A stretch of DNA of 64,000 bases. Origin: Pseudomonas sp. JUb42. GTDB lineage: Bacteria > Pseudomonadota > Gammaproteobacteria > Pseudomonadales > Pseudomonadaceae. This document shows positions 62,417-64,000 of this stretch, piece by piece. The DNA lies in the NCBI RefSeq assembly GCF_024807945.1, contig NZ_JANUFD010000015.1, forward strand, positions 1-64,000. The letters run 5' to 3'. The translations under genes and the position numbers were made by a program. Numbering within the stretch: position 1 is the first letter of the stretch; every line of letters begins with the position of its first letter. Below the pieces are notes generated by a model. The model did no database searches. It was not told the DNA's origin and saw nothing but the letters and a program-made list of their open reading frames with translations.

Positions 62417-63202
62417 ATGACTGACAGCCTATTTGATCCTGCCGCCACGGCGTCGATCCTTGCCGGAGCCTGGGCCAGTGGTGAGCTGATGACTGCGCTT
62501 CCCATCACGGCGAAACCCGAAACGCTGGAGCAGGGCTATGACGCCCAGGACGCGCTTTTCACCTTGGCAGGAGGCGCGCGCGCGGGCTGGAAGCTGGGGG
62601 TCGGCAGCCCTGCTGCCATGCGCAACGGCAATCTGTCGCGGCCGCTGATTGGTCAGTTGCAGCGATCGCGTCTCCACGGCAGCGGGATTCACCTGAACCT
62701 GCCTGCTGATTCGCCGGTGACCATCGAGTGCGAGATCGCGTTCGTGCTCGACCGCGACCTGCCACCGTTGGCAGGGAGAACGCTCGATCCGCTAGACATA
62801 CGCAGCACCTGCGTAACCTTTGAGCTGGTGCGTTCGCGTTTTGTTGACCGAAAAGTCGTGGGCTGGCCGAGCTTCGCGGCAGACAATGTCGGCTTCGAAG
62901 CCCTCGTGGTCGGCCAGTCGATTTGCGAAGGTCTTGACCTGGAGGCGCTGCATGAGTTGGCGCGCACGGCGGTTGTGTCCCTCAATGGCAGCCCCAAGGC
63001 CAAGGGGTTGTCGGGTGACGCGGCGACCGATCCCCTGGCTTCACTCGCTGCCCTTTACAGTCACGCCGCCGAGCGTGGCGTGACACTTCGCGCTGGCGAC
63101 ATTGTTTCCACGGGAGCGATGTGCGCGCCGTTCGATATCCAGGGTACAGGTCATGTCTTGTCCGTCACTTATTTCGGCAAGACCTTGACCTTCTCCATTT
63201 GA
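62417..63202 (+). CDS. Fumarylacetoacetate hydrolase-fold 2-keto-4-pentenoate hydratase-like protein
   Basis: A 261-residue enzyme with the FAH C-terminal fold: GWKLGVGSPAAMRNG near residue 60, IECEIAFVLDRDLPP near 100 (metal-binding Glu pair), and GDIVSTGAMCAPFDIQGTGH near 225. Family members hydrate or decarboxylate oxo-acids such as 2-oxopent-4-enoate. The start at 62417 has GGAG at good spacing; an ATG six bases earlier is less likely. It follows the dehydrogenase genes in the same operon, so a role in an oxo-acid pathway is inferred. Confidence 0.9.
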   Translation: MTDSLFDPAATASILAGAWASGELMTALPITAKPETLEQGYDAQDALFTLAGGARAGWKLGVGSPAAMRNGNLSRPLIGQLQRSRLHGSGIHLNLPADSPVTIECEIAFVLDRDLPPLAGRTLDPLDIRSTCVTFELVRSRFVDRKVVGWPSFAADNVGFEALVVGQSICEGLDLEALHELARTAVVSLNGSPKAKGLSGDAATDPLASLAALYSHAAERGVTLRAGDIVSTGAMCAPFDIQGTGHVLSVTYFGKTLTFSI

Positions 63203-63377
63203 AATTCGCGCCTGGTGTGAATGCACGACGGGTCTGAACTAAAGCGCGGTATCTGCCGGACAACAATTGCCGGCGGGTTCACGCGCTGTGACCCGCATCG
63301 AGCCAACGAGTGTTTGAAGAGGTCGATAAACAATACAAGCTGCCTCAGTCGAGGCGGGGCTCACACATACTCGTCCC

Positions 63378-64000
63378 CTACGTCGCAATACGAGGGGAGA
63401 GCAGGTCTGTCAGGCCTATCGAATGAAACATCTCGCGACGCACCCGGTCTGCCACGGCGTTGACCACTTCGGCGCCGTCTTCGGAGGGGTCCACATGCAC
63501 GCGAAACGGACGCTTGCCGAATGGCAGCCCCACCACGCGGACGATTTGACGGGCAACTTCTTCGGGGTCGGCGTCGGCAGGTTCCAGGCTGGCAAGCCCT
63601 TTGAGCGCCTGATCGGCAACACCGGCATAAGGGCCGCTTTCATATTCGGCGGCGACGTCGGCATTAGCGGGCTTGCCTGAATGCGCGAAGTGGTTCGTCC
63701 CCTTGGTAAAGGCACCCGGCACCATGATGGTGGTTTCGATCCCCCAACGCGCCAGTTCCGCCGAATACGAAACCGCCAACGCGTCCATGGCCGCTTTTGC
63801 CGCGAAGTACGGCGCGAGGAAGGGCGGGGTGCCGCCGCGAGTCGAGGACGACCCGACCCAGACCAACAGGCCCCTGGCCTGCTTGCGCAGGAACGGCAGT
63901 GCAGCCCGGTTGACCCGCTGCGCACCCAGTACATTGACGTCGTACTGCTGAATGAATTGTTCAGGGCTGAAAGCTTCGGCGGGCCCAAAGACCATGTGCC
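63378..64000 (-). CDS. Short-chain dehydrogenase/reductase, C-terminal part (gene cut by window end)
   Basis: About 207 codons from the window end to the stop at 63378. It has the SDR fold after the cofactor site: NVLGAQRVNRAALPFLRKQA, the catalytic Ser in VWVGSSSTRG and the Tyr-Lys pair in APYFAAKAAMDALAVSYS, then IETTIMVPGAFTKGTNHFA. The N-terminal cofactor motif lies beyond position 64000. The real start cannot be placed. It is convergent with the operon at 60403-63202. Confidence 0.88.
   Translation of the reverse strand, partial: HMVFGPAEAFSPEQFIQQYDVNVLGAQRVNRAALPFLRKQARGLLVWVGSSSTRGGTPPFLAPYFAAKAAMDALAVSYSAELARWGIETTIMVPGAFTKGTNHFAHSGKPANADVAAEYESGPYAGVADQALKGLASLEPADADPEEVARQIVRVVGLPFGKRPFRVHVDPSEDGAEVVNAVADRVRREMFHSIGLTDLLSPRIAT

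Noticed and set aside
1..64000. CRISPR arrays, tRNA genes, intact insertion sequences, prophage genes
   Set aside because: Scanned by eye for regularly spaced repeats, cloverleaf-like ends and transposase or integrase motifs; none was convincing.

Overview
The window looks like a chromosomal segment of a Pseudomonas, probably of the fluorescens lineage. The evidence is the 3' end of a Pseudomonas-type 5S rRNA at position 1, GC-rich coding sequence throughout, Pseudomonas-type REP elements (a REPIN near 15.35-15.43 kb and a single REP near 5.16 kb), and a gene content dominated by LysR/AraC/GntR regulators, ABC and MFS transporters and small catabolic operons. This is accessory, niche-related sequence just downstream of an rRNA operon. 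No intact insertion sequence, prophage, CRISPR array or tRNA was seen.

Layout. 0-4.2 kb: end of the rRNA operon, a membrane protein, two paralogous cupin-AraC regulators flanking an SDR oxidoreductase, and MsrA. 4.3-9.2 kb: a polar amino-acid type ABC importer (SBP, one permease, ATPase) interleaved with an MmgE/PrpD-family enzyme and divergent from a LysR regulator. 9.2-16.5 kb: small conserved proteins (DUF1289, DUF2986, a zinc-ribbon membrane protein), an M19 dipeptidase-like protein, a LysR/dehydrogenase divergent pair, a degenerate Mn-catalase-like protein, a diguanylate cyclase and a VOC protein. 16.5-21.2 kb: a DKNYY-repeat protein divergent from a three-gene operon with a heme-oxygenase-like diiron enzyme, a methyltransferase and a coiled-coil protein. 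21.2-23.3 kb: a LysR gene remnant, then a TetR repressor and an alpha/beta hydrolase that share a 16-bp operator-like palindrome.

23.3-31.7 kb is the most coherent system: a sugar ABC importer, an AgaS/NagB-II type SIS isomerase, a BadF-type amino-sugar kinase, a DeoR repressor and a divergent GatZ/KbaZ-like protein. Kinase, deaminase/isomerase and a GatZ-like 4-epimerase would make a short galactosamine route to fructose-6-phosphate with no aldolase and no tagatose-6-phosphate kinase. 32-46.3 kb holds acid-catabolism modules: MFS transporter, ThDP-dependent decarboxylase-like enzyme and ketoglutarate-semialdehyde type dehydrogenase with a LysR; an orphan SBP with a secreted ABM-domain protein; an MFS/LysR pair; a second SBP; and an MFS/IlvD-Edd dehydratase/GntR unit.

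46.9-55.3 kb is a gene-poor, rearranged island. It holds an ABC exporter, truncated gene ends, two 126-bp direct repeats (92% identical) and three proteins combining DUF4214 with RTX-like repeats, two of them tandem paralogues and the third a probable large secreted protein. 55.3-59.2 kb carries a DCC-family protein, two secreted proteins and an ABC exporter. 59.3-64 kb is a further catabolic operon (LysR; HIBADH-family dehydrogenase, isocitrate/isopropylmalate-type dehydrogenase with an in-frame 18-bp duplication, FAH-fold hydratase) and an SDR cut by the window end.
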